A stretch of 36,948 nt of DNA from Actinomycetota bacterium (GCA_009886115.1 VFJJ01000048.1:1-36948), one strand, 5' to 3'. Shown: positions 8,231-16,479, numbered from the stretch's first letter. Notes: generated from the sequence alone by a model not told the origin. Translations and numbers: made by a program.

Positions 8231-8625
8231 GTGAGCTCCCCGCCCTGGAGCCGTCCTTGGGCACCGGTCATCGAGCTCGTGCCTGCGATCGAGAGACGGC
8301 TCGATGACGATCGGCGAAGCTGACGAACCGCTCGCGGAAACGTCTCGATCGTGCGCTGGTAGAGCGACACGTGGGCGCCGGCCAAGCGATCGAGCACGAC
8401 ATCGAGGAGCTCACCGAGACGGGACTTCGGAGGGTCACCCCACGCGGGATCGACAACGAGCTCGATCTTGCGACGGTTCATGCGGTCCGAGATCAGACGC
8501 ACCCGCATCCCTCGGGCCTCGAGCTCGTCGACGACCAGACCGGCGGCCCTGTCGAGCGCCGCGTTCTCGGGGCCTTGGAAAACCCTCGGCGCCGCATCAC
8601 CTGGGGAATCCGCCGTGTCAGGCAC
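8227..8625 (-). CDS. small uncharacterised protein in the otsA operon
   Basis: A 132-residue protein with GTG start directly after the DUF1918 stop and an ATGA overlap with otsA, so it sits in a tight operon. The middle (about residues 20-95) looks folded, with alternating hydrophobic positions and motifs LVVDELEARGMRVRLISDR, RKIELVVDPAWGDPP and LLDVVLDRLAGAHVSLYQR. The C-terminus is Ser/Arg-rich. There is no signal peptide or membrane segment. I do not recognise the family. Linkage to otsA and a stress-island DUF1918 gene suggests a stress-related role, but that is only context. Confidence 0.65.
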   Translation of the reverse strand: MPDTADSPGDAAPRVFQGPENAALDRAAGLVVDELEARGMRVRLISDRMNRRKIELVVDPAWGDPPKSRLGELLDVVLDRLAGAHVSLYQRTIETFPRAVRQLRRSSSSRLSIAGTSSMTGAQGRLQGGELT

Positions 8626-8829
8626 TCACGTGGGGTGCACGACCGCGGGCAGATGCTCGACGACGACATCAGAGCCGGGAAAGAACAGGGCCTCGTGACC
8701 GTCGTCCCACACGACACGATACGGCGGCGAACCTTCAGCTCCCCTCACACCGATGATCACCCCGCTCCGGTCGGGCTGGCCCACACGATGACTCGGCACG
8801 ACGAGCCGATCTCCCATTGCAGCATGCAC
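8626..8829 (-). CDS. DUF1918 domain protein
   Basis: A small protein of 67 residues beginning VHAAMGDRLVV and containing GVIIGVRGAEGSPPYRVVWDDGHEALFFPGSD, the characteristic DUF1918 core: a compact beta-barrel-like domain common in actinobacteria, of unknown function. GTG 8829 is preceded by AAGGAGG four bases upstream; ATG 8817 is an internal alternative. It is the first gene of a minus-strand operon with the small unknown gene and otsA. A half-site resembling a DosR box (GGTCCCGAG on the plus strand, 8918-8926) lies about 90 bases upstream. In mycobacteria DUF1918 genes occur among stress-responsive genes, but no reaction is known. Confidence 0.82.
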   Translation of the reverse strand: MHAAMGDRLVVPSHRVGQPDRSGVIIGVRGAEGSPPYRVVWDDGHEALFFPGSDVVVEHLPAVVHPT

Positions 8830-9061
8830 TGCGCCTCCTTCGAGCTCCGGGCACCATCTCGGTACCGCCTCATTCGACCGCATCTCCGTCCGGTTGTTCA
8901 GAGGCCTTCGTCCTTTCCGGTCCCGAGCATGGCCCTCAGCGACGCCGCCCGGGCGAGCACACCCTCCGAGTACCGAGCAACCGACGCGACAGGACCCCGT
9001 ACCGACCGAGCGGACCCCGGGACCGCGGCGATCGTCGACGACGTCGTGGACGAACCACCGG

Positions 9062-9452
9062 TCACGAGGTGACGACAGCCGGGGGTGGCGACGTCGACGA
9101 GTCCGAGAAGCGCCTCCGACCCACGATGCCGCCGAAGGCCTCGAGGGCTTCCGGATCGGCCACTCGCACCGTCGCTCCCTGAGCGATGACCGTGTCGATG
9201 ATCAGCTCGACGACATCGGGCACGGGTCGGGTGCCGGCACCGCAGCGCGGGCACACCGATGTCGGTGTGAGCACAGCACCGCACGCCGAGCACTGCGCTC
9301 CGGCTGCGCAGTGAACGGGCCACCACGAGCCTGTCGACGTTGCCCAGTGCCATCGCTCCGAGGCACGCGTCCAACCCGGTGAACGACCGGCCCGTGGCAC
9401 CCCGGTCCTCGGCCAGGCGGCGACCGCCGTGGTCTGGCCGGCCGAGCCGCAC
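9062..9452 (-). pseudogene. frameshifted eRF1-like (bacterial archaeo-eukaryotic release factor) C-terminal fragment
   Basis: Two frames together give the C-terminal half of a bacterial eRF1-like protein. The first reads GRSFTGLDACLGAMALGNVDRLVVARS. It is followed after a shift near 9300-9310 by AGAQCSACGAVLTPTSVCPRCG (two CxxC zinc-ribbon pairs) and then VVELIIDTVIAQGATVRV and ALEAFGGIVGRRRF, the family's conserved end. Neither frame alone makes a full domain. The N-terminal half, expected further upstream, is not recognisable. Known relatives bind ribosomes and are found beside stress genes. The frameshift may be genuine decay or a sequence error; loss of the N-terminal half favours decay. 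Confidence 0.6.
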
Positions 9453-9883
9453 CGAGGCATCGCCAACGCTGGGACCGGGTCCTGAACACGGCCACCGATC
9501 CTCGGCTCACCACGTGAACGCGCACCGGCGGCGCCGAGACGCTGAGGAGCAGTTGAGGTACGGCTCGTCGGGCCCGGAGCTCGATCGTGAGCCGCCTCCA
9601 CCACGACACCGATCGAACGGGGACGCTCGGATCATGACCCGACGGCACCCGGGCTGACGGTCGGGCCCAGGGCCCGGGAGCAGGCCGATACCGTCGGTCC
9701 TGGCGTGCGAACCTCATGACCAGACGCTCCTCACTCAGGTCTTCACGATGCGGCCTTCGACGGCGCAACCTCGGCACGGCGCCAACGCTCGTGCTGGGCT
9801 CGAGCACGGTTCGGTTCCGGCCCTGACTCAAGTCCACACACGACAGACCCGAACAGAAGCCAACGACCCGTCCTGGGGGCAGA
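9453..9883. other. stretch without a supported gene
   Basis: About 430 bases between the eRF1-like fragment and the DosR-like box upstream of the universal stress gene. Long open frames cross it on both strands, but their products are Arg/Pro/Ala-rich without recognisable motifs and look like composition artefacts. It may hold the decayed N-terminal half of the eRF1-like gene, which I cannot demonstrate. Confidence 0.4.
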
Positions 9884-9897
9884 TGGACCTTGGTCAC
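9884..9897. promoter_or_regulatory. DosR-like box upstream of the universal stress gene
   Basis: TGGACCTTGGTCAC matches 10 of 14 positions of GGGACTWWAGTCCC, with half-sites GGAC and GTC at the expected spacing. It lies about 126 bases before the universal stress protein start and also upstream of the oppositely oriented eRF1-like fragment. Universal stress genes are classical DosR targets in mycobacteria, which makes the site plausible; binding is not shown. Confidence 0.35.
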
Positions 9898-10023
9898 GTT
9901 CCCGTTTCGACCGAGGTGCACCCAAGCGGTTGGTCGACGGCGACCACAACGGGTCGGTCGGACCGGTCGGGCAGGGCCGCGCGACTCTCACGCCACCGAG
10001 CGGCGACGGGGCACCATCCAGCC

Positions 10024-10491
10024 ATGGACATCGACACGATCGTGGTTGGCCTCGACGGCTCGACCGGCTCCGCACGAGCACTGGGTTGGGCGATCGGCCT
10101 GGCCGAGTTGGTCTCGGCCGAGGTGGTCGCCGTGCACGGCATCGGGCTCCTGAGCCGGGGCGACGACGGGCTGCCCGTCCCCTCCCGGACGATGAGGGCG
10201 GAGATCGAGCGGCGCTGCAGCGAAGAGTGGTCCGAGCCCTTGCGATCATCCGAGATCGCGAGCCGGGTCGAGATCCGTGACGGGCATCCGGTGTCGGTGA
10301 TGCTCGCGGTCATCGAGGCCCTGGGCGCCGATCTGGCCGTGGTGGGATCACGAGGGGTCGGCGGGTTCCCGGAGCTGCTCCTCGGCAGCACGAGCCACCA
10401 GCTGACCCAGCACTGTCCGGTGCCGGTCGTGATCATCCCGCCCCGCGACGGCCCGGTGGGTCGCTCCGAGCTCGGAGGCCGACGGCCATGA
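10024..10491 (+). CDS. universal stress protein (UspA family)
   Basis: A single-domain Usp of 155 residues. It begins MDIDTIVVGLDGSTGSARAL, where the Asp after the first beta strand contacts nucleotide in family structures, and ends with ADLAVVGSRGVGGFPELLLG followed by STSHQLTQHCPVPVVII. The G-2x-G-9x-G(S/T) ATP-binding pattern is recognisable in GSRGVGGFPELLLGSTS. The frame is open upstream, but ATG 10024 fits the family start exactly. Its stop overlaps the ATG of the lipoprotein gene. Single-domain ATP-binding Usp proteins are linked to growth arrest in mycobacteria; the same role here is inferred from the DosR-like neighbours. Confidence 0.9.
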   Translation: MDIDTIVVGLDGSTGSARALGWAIGLAELVSAEVVAVHGIGLLSRGDDGLPVPSRTMRAEIERRCSEEWSEPLRSSEIASRVEIRDGHPVSVMLAVIEALGADLAVVGSRGVGGFPELLLGSTSHQLTQHCPVPVVIIPPRDGPVGRSELGGRRP

Positions 10492-11129
10492 ACGCCAGGT
10501 TCTCGCACCATTGCGGGTCGCTCGCCGTTGCCGTGGTCGTGGCCCTGATCGTGGCAGCGGCGTGCGGCGATGACGACGAGCCCTCGTCGGCCGACTCGAC
10601 CAGCACCAGCACCAGCACCAGCGCCAGCACCAGCCCCAGCGCCACGACGGCCACCACGGGCGGCGCCACGACAACACCGACGACCCTCCCGCCGGAAACG
10701 GGCCCGAGCACGGCACCATCGCCGACCACACCGGCCACCCCCACGGGCGACGCCGGCGCGGCCACGGCCGAGATCACCGACGCCTTCACCGTCTTCTTCG
10801 ACGGCCTGAACCTCGACGTCGACGCGAAGGTCGCCCGCCTCGAGGACGGCGAGCGGTTCCGAACGATGCTCGAGGACGCCACGGCCGATCCCCAAGCCCA
10901 ACAGCTCAGCGTCCGGGTCGAGTCCGTCACGCTCCTGAGCGACGATGCATGCCCGACCCGGGGCGTGGCGGCACCATGCGCCGAGGTGGTGCACGACCTG
11001 ATCGTGGGTACCCTGCCGGCGCTCGTCGGCAACGTCGGCCTGGCCGTGGCAACCGACGACACCTGGAGGGTGTCGGCCCGGACGTGGTGCGAGCTCGTCG
11101 TGATCGGCGGTGCCGAGTGCCCAGGGTGA
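10488..11129 (+). CDS. secreted lipoprotein with Ser/Thr-rich linker (Mtb12-like C-terminal domain)
   Basis: A 213-residue predicted lipoprotein. The signal peptide ends in a lipobox, AAAC, with the acylated Cys about residue 26, followed by GDDDEP and a Ser/Thr/Pro-rich linker of about 70 residues encoded partly by AGCACC repeats (about 10600-10640). The folded part, from about residue 95, reads AEITDAFTVFFDGLNLDVD and later WRVSARTWCELVVI, resembling the low-molecular-weight antigen Mtb12 domain; this is a moderate match by eye. It overlaps the universal stress gene as ATGA, so both come from one transcript. It probably sits outside the cytoplasmic membrane with unknown function. Confidence 0.78.
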   Translation: MNARFSHHCGSLAVAVVVALIVAAACGDDDEPSSADSTSTSTSTSASTSPSATTATTGGATTTPTTLPPETGPSTAPSPTTPATPTGDAGAATAEITDAFTVFFDGLNLDVDAKVARLEDGERFRTMLEDATADPQAQQLSVRVESVTLLSDDACPTRGVAAPCAEVVHDLIVGTLPALVGNVGLAVATDDTWRVSARTWCELVVIGGAECPG

Positions 11130-11196
11130 GCACCCCGGTGCGTCGCCCGTTCGCCGTCACACGACCGGCACGAGTGCGAGGGCCCGACCGGTGACC

Positions 11197-12309
11197 ATGT
11201 TCAGCCTCGTGGTCAAGAACCTCCTGACCAGGCGCGCTCGTTCGATCCTGACCGCGTCGGCCGTCGCCATCGGGGTGATGACCGTCGTGGCCTTGGGCGT
11301 GCTGACGTTCAGCCTGCGGGAGACCGCGATCTCGATCCTCCGCACGGGCAAGGCCGATTTCACGGTCGCCCAGGAAGGCGTCTCCGACCTGCTCTACAGC
11401 GCGCTCGACGTCGGTGATCTCCAACGGATCTCGGCGCACCCCGAGGTCGAGAGCGCGATCGGGGTGCTCGTGGCCACCGTCGACCTCGACGACGAGCACC
11501 CGCTGTTCCTCGAGCTGGGACTCGAGCCGGAAGGGTTGGAGGAGTTCGGTGTACGCGTGGTCGACGGCCGGCGCTACGCGGCCGACGCCGAGAACGAGGT
11601 GATGCTCGGCTACCGGATCGCCGCCGATCTCGACAAGGGCGTCGGGGACTCGATCGACATCGACGACAGCGCGTTCGAGGTCGTCGGGCTCTTCGCGACC
11701 GGCCAGGTGTTCGGCGACTCGGCGGCGATGATGCCGTTGCGGCCGCTCCAGGCCCGCGAGCGCAAACCGGGTGCGCTGACGCTGGCCTTCGTGCGGGTCG
11801 ACCCCTCAGCCGACATCGAATCACTCCGCACGGCGATCGAGGACGAGAGCCCCCAACTCGCGACCGTGCGGACCGAGTCGGATTTCGGGCGGGTCGATCG
11901 GAACCTGGCTCTGCTCAACGCGGCCAACTTCGGCGGATCGATCCTGGCGCTGTTGATCGGCGCCGTCGGGGTGATGAACACCACCCTCTTGTCGTTCTTC
12001 GAGCGCACCCGGGAGTTCGGAGTGCTCAGAGCCATCGGCTGGAGTCGACGCCGGCTGCTGGTGTTGGTCGTCGGCGAGGCCCTGATCGTCAGCCTCTTCG
12101 GAGCCGGCGCCGGGGTGGGTCTGGGCTTCGCCGCGGTGGCGTTCCTCGAGCGCCTCCCCGACCTGCTCGGCGTCTTCCGCCCGGAGTTCACCTCGGCGGT
12201 GTTCGGACGGGCACTCGGCTTCGCGTTCGGGATGACCTTCCTCGGAGCCCTGTACCCGGCGTTGCGGGCCGTGCGCCTCCTCCCGATCGAGGCCGTGCGC
12301 CATGAGTGA
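11197..12309 (+). CDS. ABC transporter permease, MacB/FtsX family
   Basis: A 370-residue membrane protein with one N-terminal transmembrane segment (about residues 18-40), a large extracytoplasmic domain (about 45-240) and three C-terminal segments, the MacB/FtsX layout. Family features include FSLVVKNLLTRRARSILTA at the N-terminus and GVMNTTLLSFFERTREFGVLR followed by AIGWSRRRLL in the C-terminal part. ATG 11197 is preferred, with GTG 11191 two codons earlier; GAGGG lies just upstream. The 3' end overlaps the ATPase gene by 8 bases. With that ATPase it should form a mechanotransmission-type or lipoprotein-export ABC system. The substrate is unknown. Confidence 0.88.
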   Translation: MFSLVVKNLLTRRARSILTASAVAIGVMTVVALGVLTFSLRETAISILRTGKADFTVAQEGVSDLLYSALDVGDLQRISAHPEVESAIGVLVATVDLDDEHPLFLELGLEPEGLEEFGVRVVDGRRYAADAENEVMLGYRIAADLDKGVGDSIDIDDSAFEVVGLFATGQVFGDSAAMMPLRPLQARERKPGALTLAFVRVDPSADIESLRTAIEDESPQLATVRTESDFGRVDRNLALLNAANFGGSILALLIGAVGVMNTTLLSFFERTREFGVLRAIGWSRRRLLVLVVGEALIVSLFGAGAGVGLGFAAVAFLERLPDLLGVFRPEFTSAVFGRALGFAFGMTFLGALYPALRAVRLLPIEAVRHE

Positions 12310-12994
12310 CCTGGCGCAACCGATGATCGAGGTGTTCGACGTGGCCAAGGACTACGACCACGGGACGATTCGCGCCCTCGACGGGGTCTCGCTGACGGTG
12401 GATCGCGGCGAGTTCGTCGCCGTGACCGGACGTTCGGGCTGCGGGAAGTCGACCCTGTTGCATCTCCTCGCCGCGCTCGACCGGCCCAGCCGGGGACGGA
12501 TCGTGGTCGACGGCCGCGACCTCGTCCAACGAGGCGACCTCGACGAGTTCCGGCGCCGGGAGATCGGCCTGGTCTTCCAGCTCCACCATCTCCTTGCCCA
12601 CCTGGACGCGACCGAGAACCTCGAGGTCGCCATGATGGGAACCCACCGCAGGCGCGCCGAGAAGCGGGTGCGGGCGTTGGAGCTGCTCGATGCCGTCGAT
12701 CTCGGCGCTCGGGCGACCATGCGGCCCCCGCGCCTCTCGGGGGGTGAGCGCCAACGGCTGGCCATCGCCCGGGCCCTGGTGAACGAGCCCGGGATCCTGT
12801 TGGCCGACGAGCCGACCGGCGCGCTCGACACCCGTTCGATCGACAGCGTGCTGGCGCTGTTCCGCCGCATCCGGGACGAGCGGGGGACGACGATCGTCCT
12901 CGTGACCCACGATCCCACGGTGTCGGCCGCCACCGACCGGATCGTCGAGATGCGAGACGGGCGCATCGTCGACAGGGGGGTCTCGACGGCGTGA
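12302..12994 (+). CDS. ABC transporter ATPase, MacB/LolD family
   Basis: Cytoplasmic ATPase subunit of 230 residues. It has Walker A GRSGCGKST, the Q-loop (VFQLHHLLAHL), signature LSGGERQRLAIARAL, Walker B ILLADEPTGALD and the H-loop VTHDP, all intact. LADEPTGALD is typical of the LolD/MacB/FtsE class. The ATG lies within the last codons of the permease gene, so the pair is co-translated. It is followed after 11 bases by the end of a convergent membrane-protein gene. Confidence 0.93.
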   Translation: MSDLAQPMIEVFDVAKDYDHGTIRALDGVSLTVDRGEFVAVTGRSGCGKSTLLHLLAALDRPSRGRIVVDGRDLVQRGDLDEFRRREIGLVFQLHHLLAHLDATENLEVAMMGTHRRRAEKRVRALELLDAVDLGARATMRPPRLSGGERQRLAIARALVNEPGILLADEPTGALDTRSIDSVLALFRRIRDERGTTIVLVTHDPTVSAATDRIVEMRDGRIVDRGVSTA

Positions 12995-13005
12995 GGCGAT
13001 CGCGG

Positions 13006-13704
13006 TCAGATCAGGACGGGCATCGGGATCGGGGTCGGCGCATCGGCTTCGAAGCGAGCCATCGCGTAGCGGAACGAGACGACCGATGCCACGACGGCCC
13101 CCCCGACGAGCACCAACGACAGCACCCCCTTCAACATGACGAACTGGGCGAACGGCACGCGCTCGAACATCCAGATCGTGACCGCCGCCTTGGTGACGTT
13201 GACACCCGCCCATCCGAGCGAGAGTCGGCGAAAGTAGCGACCCACGTGCAGATCGCCGAGGAGGTGCCCGGGTACCGGGCAGAAGTCGTTCGCCAGCCGC
13301 CACGCGAGGGGGCGGGCGGTGAACGCCGACGCGAAGAAGATCAGGCCGACCAGCAGCGTCACCACGACCGGCTGGAGGAAGTACACGAGCGTGTCACCGG
13401 TGACCACGGCGAAGAGCGTTCGAGCCGTGAGCGTGCACGTGCTCAGCACGAGGAGCCCCGAGACCCGTCGCCGCCTCGCGGCTCTCAGCCCCACCGCTGC
13501 GAGCGTCCAGGCCAGCGCCGCCAACAGCCCGAACCGCAGCCCCGAGAGGTGCAGACCGCCGGCGAGCACGAGATAGGGGACGAGCGAGCCCTCGATCAGG
13601 CTCGGTGTCGCCCGCCGTCCGATACCTCGAAGCGGGGGCATCGAGAACGCCACGGGAGGGGCGGCGCAGGTGTCGAGGTCGTCCTCCAGCGTGGCGGCGC
13701 TCAT
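13006..13704 (-). CDS. VC0807-like multi-spanning membrane protein
   Basis: A 232-residue protein with about five or six hydrophobic segments. Family features include PSLIEGSLVPYLVL, the basic loop LRAARRRRVSGLL, TGDTLVYFLQPVVVTLLVGL, and RPLAWRLANDFCPVPGHLL, the pattern of the VC0807/intracellular-septation-A-like membrane proteins. No reaction is known for the family. The start region overlaps a weak DosR-like sequence (13704-13717). It is divergent from the PAP2 gene, with about 70 bases between starts, and may share a control region with it. Confidence 0.72.
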   Translation of the reverse strand: MSAATLEDDLDTCAAPPVAFSMPPLRGIGRRATPSLIEGSLVPYLVLAGGLHLSGLRFGLLAALAWTLAAVGLRAARRRRVSGLLVLSTCTLTARTLFAVVTGDTLVYFLQPVVVTLLVGLIFFASAFTARPLAWRLANDFCPVPGHLLGDLHVGRYFRRLSLGWAGVNVTKAAVTIWMFERVPFAQFVMLKGVLSLVLVGGAVVASVVSFRYAMARFEADAPTPIPMPVLI

Positions 13705-13772
13705 GGACCTCGGGCCCTCGTCCCTGTCGTCGGTACCGAATCGTGAACCGGCACCTCATGGGAGCGGGCTCG

Positions 13773-14549
13773 ATGTTGCGACGAATTCTACACCCGTTCC
13801 AGCCCCTCCCCTCCGCGGGCGTGAGCACCGCTCCGAGGCGGCGCTGGCGCGACGGCGATCGACTGGTCCTCCGACAATTCCTCTTCGTCGGCGTGGCCAT
13901 CGCCGTGTACTTCGGTGTCCGCGGCCTCACCGAAGGCAGCCGCGCCCTCGCCGTCTCCAATGCCCGGCACCTGGTGCGTCTCGAGGAGCGGCTGGGGCTG
14001 GCCTGGGAGCCGGACCTGCGAGAGCTCGTCCTCCGACATCACGAGCTCGTGACCCTGGCCAACTGGGTCTACATCTGGGGACACTGGCCCCTGATCATCC
14101 CGAGCCTGATCTGGCTCTACACCATGCGGCGCATCAACTACTTCTGGCTCCGTGACGCCATGGTCATCTCGGGGGCGATCGGGTTGCTGGTGTTCGCGGC
14201 CTTCCCGGTGTCGCCGCCCCGCCTGACCGACCGCGCCGTCGTCGACACCGTCACCGAATGGTCGCACGCGTACCGTGTTCTGCAGCCTCCCGGTTTCGTG
14301 AACCGCTACGCAGCGCTGCCGAGCCTGCACGCCGGCTGGAACGTGATCCTGGGAATCGTGATGTTCCGCTCGGTTCGCAGCGTGACAGCGCGGGTCTTCG
14401 CGATCGTCGCGCCGATCGCCATGAGCGTCGCGGTGATCGCCACGGCGAACCACTATGTGATCGACGTCGTGCTGGGGATCGCCTTCGGCCTCGGCGGCCT
14501 CGCGCTGTCGGCCCGGCATCACAAGGTGGAGCAGGCACGCTCGGGCTGA
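13773..14549 (+). CDS. PAP2-family membrane phosphatase / Aur1-like phospholipid enzyme
   Basis: A membrane protein of about 258 residues with around six hydrophobic segments. The PAP2 catalytic motifs are visible: AALPSLHAGW (motif 2, catalytic His) and ATANHYVIDVVLG (motif 3, second His and Asp). FPVSPPRL is typical of the Aur1/inositol-phosphorylceramide-synthase-like branch. ATG 13773 is preferred because GGGAG lies eight bases upstream; ATG 13758 is an alternative. Probable activity is transfer or hydrolysis of lipid phosphate groups at the outer membrane face. The neighbouring phosphodiesterase (14574-15236) suggests phospholipid turnover. Confidence 0.82.
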   Translation: MLRRILHPFQPLPSAGVSTAPRRRWRDGDRLVLRQFLFVGVAIAVYFGVRGLTEGSRALAVSNARHLVRLEERLGLAWEPDLRELVLRHHELVTLANWVYIWGHWPLIIPSLIWLYTMRRINYFWLRDAMVISGAIGLLVFAAFPVSPPRLTDRAVVDTVTEWSHAYRVLQPPGFVNRYAALPSLHAGWNVILGIVMFRSVRSVTARVFAIVAPIAMSVAVIATANHYVIDVVLGIAFGLGGLALSARHHKVEQARSG

Positions 14550-14573
14550 GCGTCAGCCGAGATCGGTGCCTCC

Positions 14574-15236
14574 TCAGCTCCCTCGACGACGATCGTCGAT
14601 CACCCGGCGGGCCAGATCGAGGTCGTCGGTGATCAGGCCGTTCACGCCCAACGCCAGGAGTCGACCTGCGGTTTCGGGATCGTTGACGGGCCACGTCGCG
14701 ACAAGATCGGCCATGGCGCGCAGGGCCCCGACCGTCTGCGAATCGAGCGCCCTGGCGTGAACCGAGACACCGTGGACGTGCCGGCCGTGCAGGTGGCGAC
14801 GAAGCCGCTCGACCTGCCTGAGCGTCCCGGCCGAGTAGATCACGTCGACACCGGCGACGTCGACGATGGCATCGAGGTACGGCCACCACCGGGCGCACAC
14901 GCTCACCTGCTCGACCCCGTGGGCGCGGACGGTGTCGACGATCATCGCGGGCAGACGCCGGTTGCGGCCCTTGAGATCCAACAGTAGGTGGGTGCCCCGC
15001 GCGGCGTCGAGGAGCGAACCCAGGTACAGGCGCGGGCTCCACGGCGATCGCACCTCCCAGCGATCCCACAGCAGCGGGACGGGTCCCAGGGTCTTCAGAT
15101 GCCTGACCTCGAGCCGCCCGCGGAACAGGTGGATGTCGGCCTCGACCAGGTCGACGGCCGTCGCCCGAGCCCGGTCGAGCCGATCGAGGTCGTTGCCGGC
15201 CCGGTGGGCGATCACGACGGGGCCTTCAGCGACCAC
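14574..15236 (-). CDS. glycerophosphodiester phosphodiesterase (GDPD) family
   Basis: Predicted TIM-barrel phosphodiesterase of about 220 residues hydrolysing glycerophosphodiesters to glycerol-3-phosphate and an alcohol. The start of the domain is VVIAHRAGND (catalytic His about 11, Arg 12), then VEADIHL (metal-binding Glu 32, Asp 34), with EVRHLKTLGPVPLLWDRW where most members have a His-Asp pair. Later motifs are LLLDLKG and a final NGLITDDLDLARRVI. GTG 15236 places the family start correctly; longer N-terminal reading to 15362 lacks homology. No signal peptide is seen, so it is probably cytosolic. It converges with the PAP2 gene. Confidence 0.82.
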   Translation of the reverse strand: MVAEGPVVIAHRAGNDLDRLDRARATAVDLVEADIHLFRGRLEVRHLKTLGPVPLLWDRWEVRSPWSPRLYLGSLLDAARGTHLLLDLKGRNRRLPAMIVDTVRAHGVEQVSVCARWWPYLDAIVDVAGVDVIYSAGTLRQVERLRRHLHGRHVHGVSVHARALDSQTVGALRAMADLVATWPVNDPETAGRLLALGVNGLITDDLDLARRVIDDRRRGS

Positions 15237-15350
15237 GGGGTCCCGACCGCCCTGCCCTCGCGACTTCGGGAGACGAAGCGACGTTCGACCCTGCCCGACC
15301 CGGGCGACCGAGGAGCACCATGGGACCAGTTCATCACGAGAGGAGCGGTC

Positions 15351-15649
15351 ATGGTGGTTCACAGGTTCCTGGACCGGGTCGACGCCGGGCGACGCCTCGC
15401 CGAGCGGCGCGAGGCGGGCGCCCCGACCTGGCGGCCGAGCACCTCCACGACGTGCGCTCCCCCACCCTGCTCATCGTGGGGGGCCGGGACTCGATCGTGG
15501 TCGACCTCAACCGGGTCGCAGCACGACACCTCCGGGCCGAGCATCGACTCGAGATCGTCCCCGGCGCGACCCACCTCTTCGAGGAACCGGGCGCGCTCGC
15601 CCAGGTGGCGCATCTCGCCACGAGCTGGTTCCTGGCCCACTGCACGTGA
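15351..15649 (+). pseudogene. collapsed phosphoribosyltransferase-dienelactone hydrolase fusion gene
   Basis: ATG 15351, preceded by AGAGGAGCGG, opens with FLDRVDAGRRLAERREAG, the typical first 20 residues of actinobacterial phosphoribosyltransferases of the Rv0571c type. After about 15413 the neighbouring frame continues with PDLAAEHLHDVRSPTLLIVG, GGRDSIVVDLN and VPGATHLFEEPGALAQVAHL, the C-terminal alpha/beta-hydrolase end of the same fusion family, including the final catalytic His. Some 300 or more central residues are missing and the ends are out of frame, so this is a deletion remnant. In M. tuberculosis the equivalent fusion is a DosR-regulon member, which fits the neighbourhood. GGGACC at 15322-15327 may be a leftover DosR half-site. 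Confidence 0.68.
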
Positions 15650-15656
15650 TCAACCA

Positions 15657-15679
15657 CCGGGTCCGTGCTGGCGACCCGG
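15657..15679. terminator. hairpin between convergent genes
   Basis: CCGGGTC (15657-15663) pairs perfectly with GACCCGG (15673-15679) across a nine-base loop, between the remnant ending at 15649 and the DevR gene ending at 15708. It has no U-tract on the plus strand. It could act on either strand. Confidence 0.4.
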
Positions 15680-15707
15680 GCTGCCAGCTTGCCTCAGCGA
15701 GCCCTGG

Positions 15708-16376
15708 TCACCTCGGTGAGCGCGCAATCCGCTGGTGGGCGTGGCGCTCGTCGAGCCTCGCCGCCAGCGCGGCGACCTCGGTGCGCCGGCTCAGGCCCAG
15801 CTTGGCGAGCAGGTTCGACACGTAGTTCTTGATCGTCTTCTCGGCCAGGTACATGCGCTCGGCGATCTGCCGGTTGGTGAGGCCCTCGCCGATGAGGACC
15901 AGGAGGCGGCGCTCCTGCGCGGTCAACGCCGACAGCTCGCCGCGATCGCCATCGGTCGCGGCGACGCGCTCGAGCGCCGCCGCCATCACCCTTGCGTCGA
16001 GCAGCGATTCGCCGGCGGCGACGCGCCGGATCGACGAGACGAGCTCCGATCCGCGGATCTGCTTGAGCACGAATCCCGATGCTCCGGCCATGATCGCGCC
16101 CAGCAGCGCCTCGTCGTCGGCGTACGACGTGAGCATCAGGCAGCGCACCTCGGGGTGAAGCGACCTGATCTCGCGGCACACCTCGACGCCGTTGCCGTCC
16201 GCGAGGTTCACGTCGAGCACCGCGACGTCGGGTCGGGTCGACGAGACCCCGCGGAGGGCATCGTCCGCTGTTGCCGCCTCGCCGACGACCTCGAGGTCGT
16301 GCTCCAGGTCGACGAGCTCTCGGACGCCGCGTCGCACGATCTCGTGGTCGTCGAGCAGGAAGACACGAGTGCCCAT
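15708..16376 (-). CDS. devR: DevR/DosR-like LuxR-family response regulator
   Basis: A 222-residue response regulator very close to mycobacterial DevR/DosR in order and motifs. It has the receiver domain with acidic pair LLDDHE (Asp 9-10), phospho-acceptor in VAVLDVNLADGNG (Asp 55), MLTSYADDEAL, Lys in GFVLKQIRGSEL, and a C-terminal LuxR helix-turn-helix (LTNRQIAERMYLAEKTIKNY, then SNLLAKLGLSRRTEVA). ATG 16376 aligns with the DosR start and has AAGG eight bases upstream; ATG 16382 is two codons earlier. The likely partner is the PAS/GAF kinase at 3922-6276. It is divergent from the GNAT-synthetase gene, and the 200-base gap carries DosR-like half-sites, suggesting autoregulation. The symbol is by similarity. 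Confidence 0.88.
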   Translation of the reverse strand: MGTRVFLLDDHEIVRRGVRELVDLEHDLEVVGEAATADDALRGVSSTRPDVAVLDVNLADGNGVEVCREIRSLHPEVRCLMLTSYADDEALLGAIMAGASGFVLKQIRGSELVSSIRRVAAGESLLDARVMAAALERVAATDGDRGELSALTAQERRLLVLIGEGLTNRQIAERMYLAEKTIKNYVSNLLAKLGLSRRTEVAALAARLDERHAHQRIARSPR

Positions 16377-16479
16377 GGCCATCGCCTTGGTCGAGAAGGC
16401 GAGGCGCGACGGCCTCACCTTCGAGGTGGCTGCCGCACCCATCAGCGCGGACCGGTCTCTCGATCATCGTCTGCACCGG

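Noticed and set aside
10600-10640. AGCACC-type tandem repeats as a possible regulatory or CRISPR-like repeat
   Set aside because: They encode the Ser/Thr linker of the lipoprotein in frame; no spacers and no independent signal.
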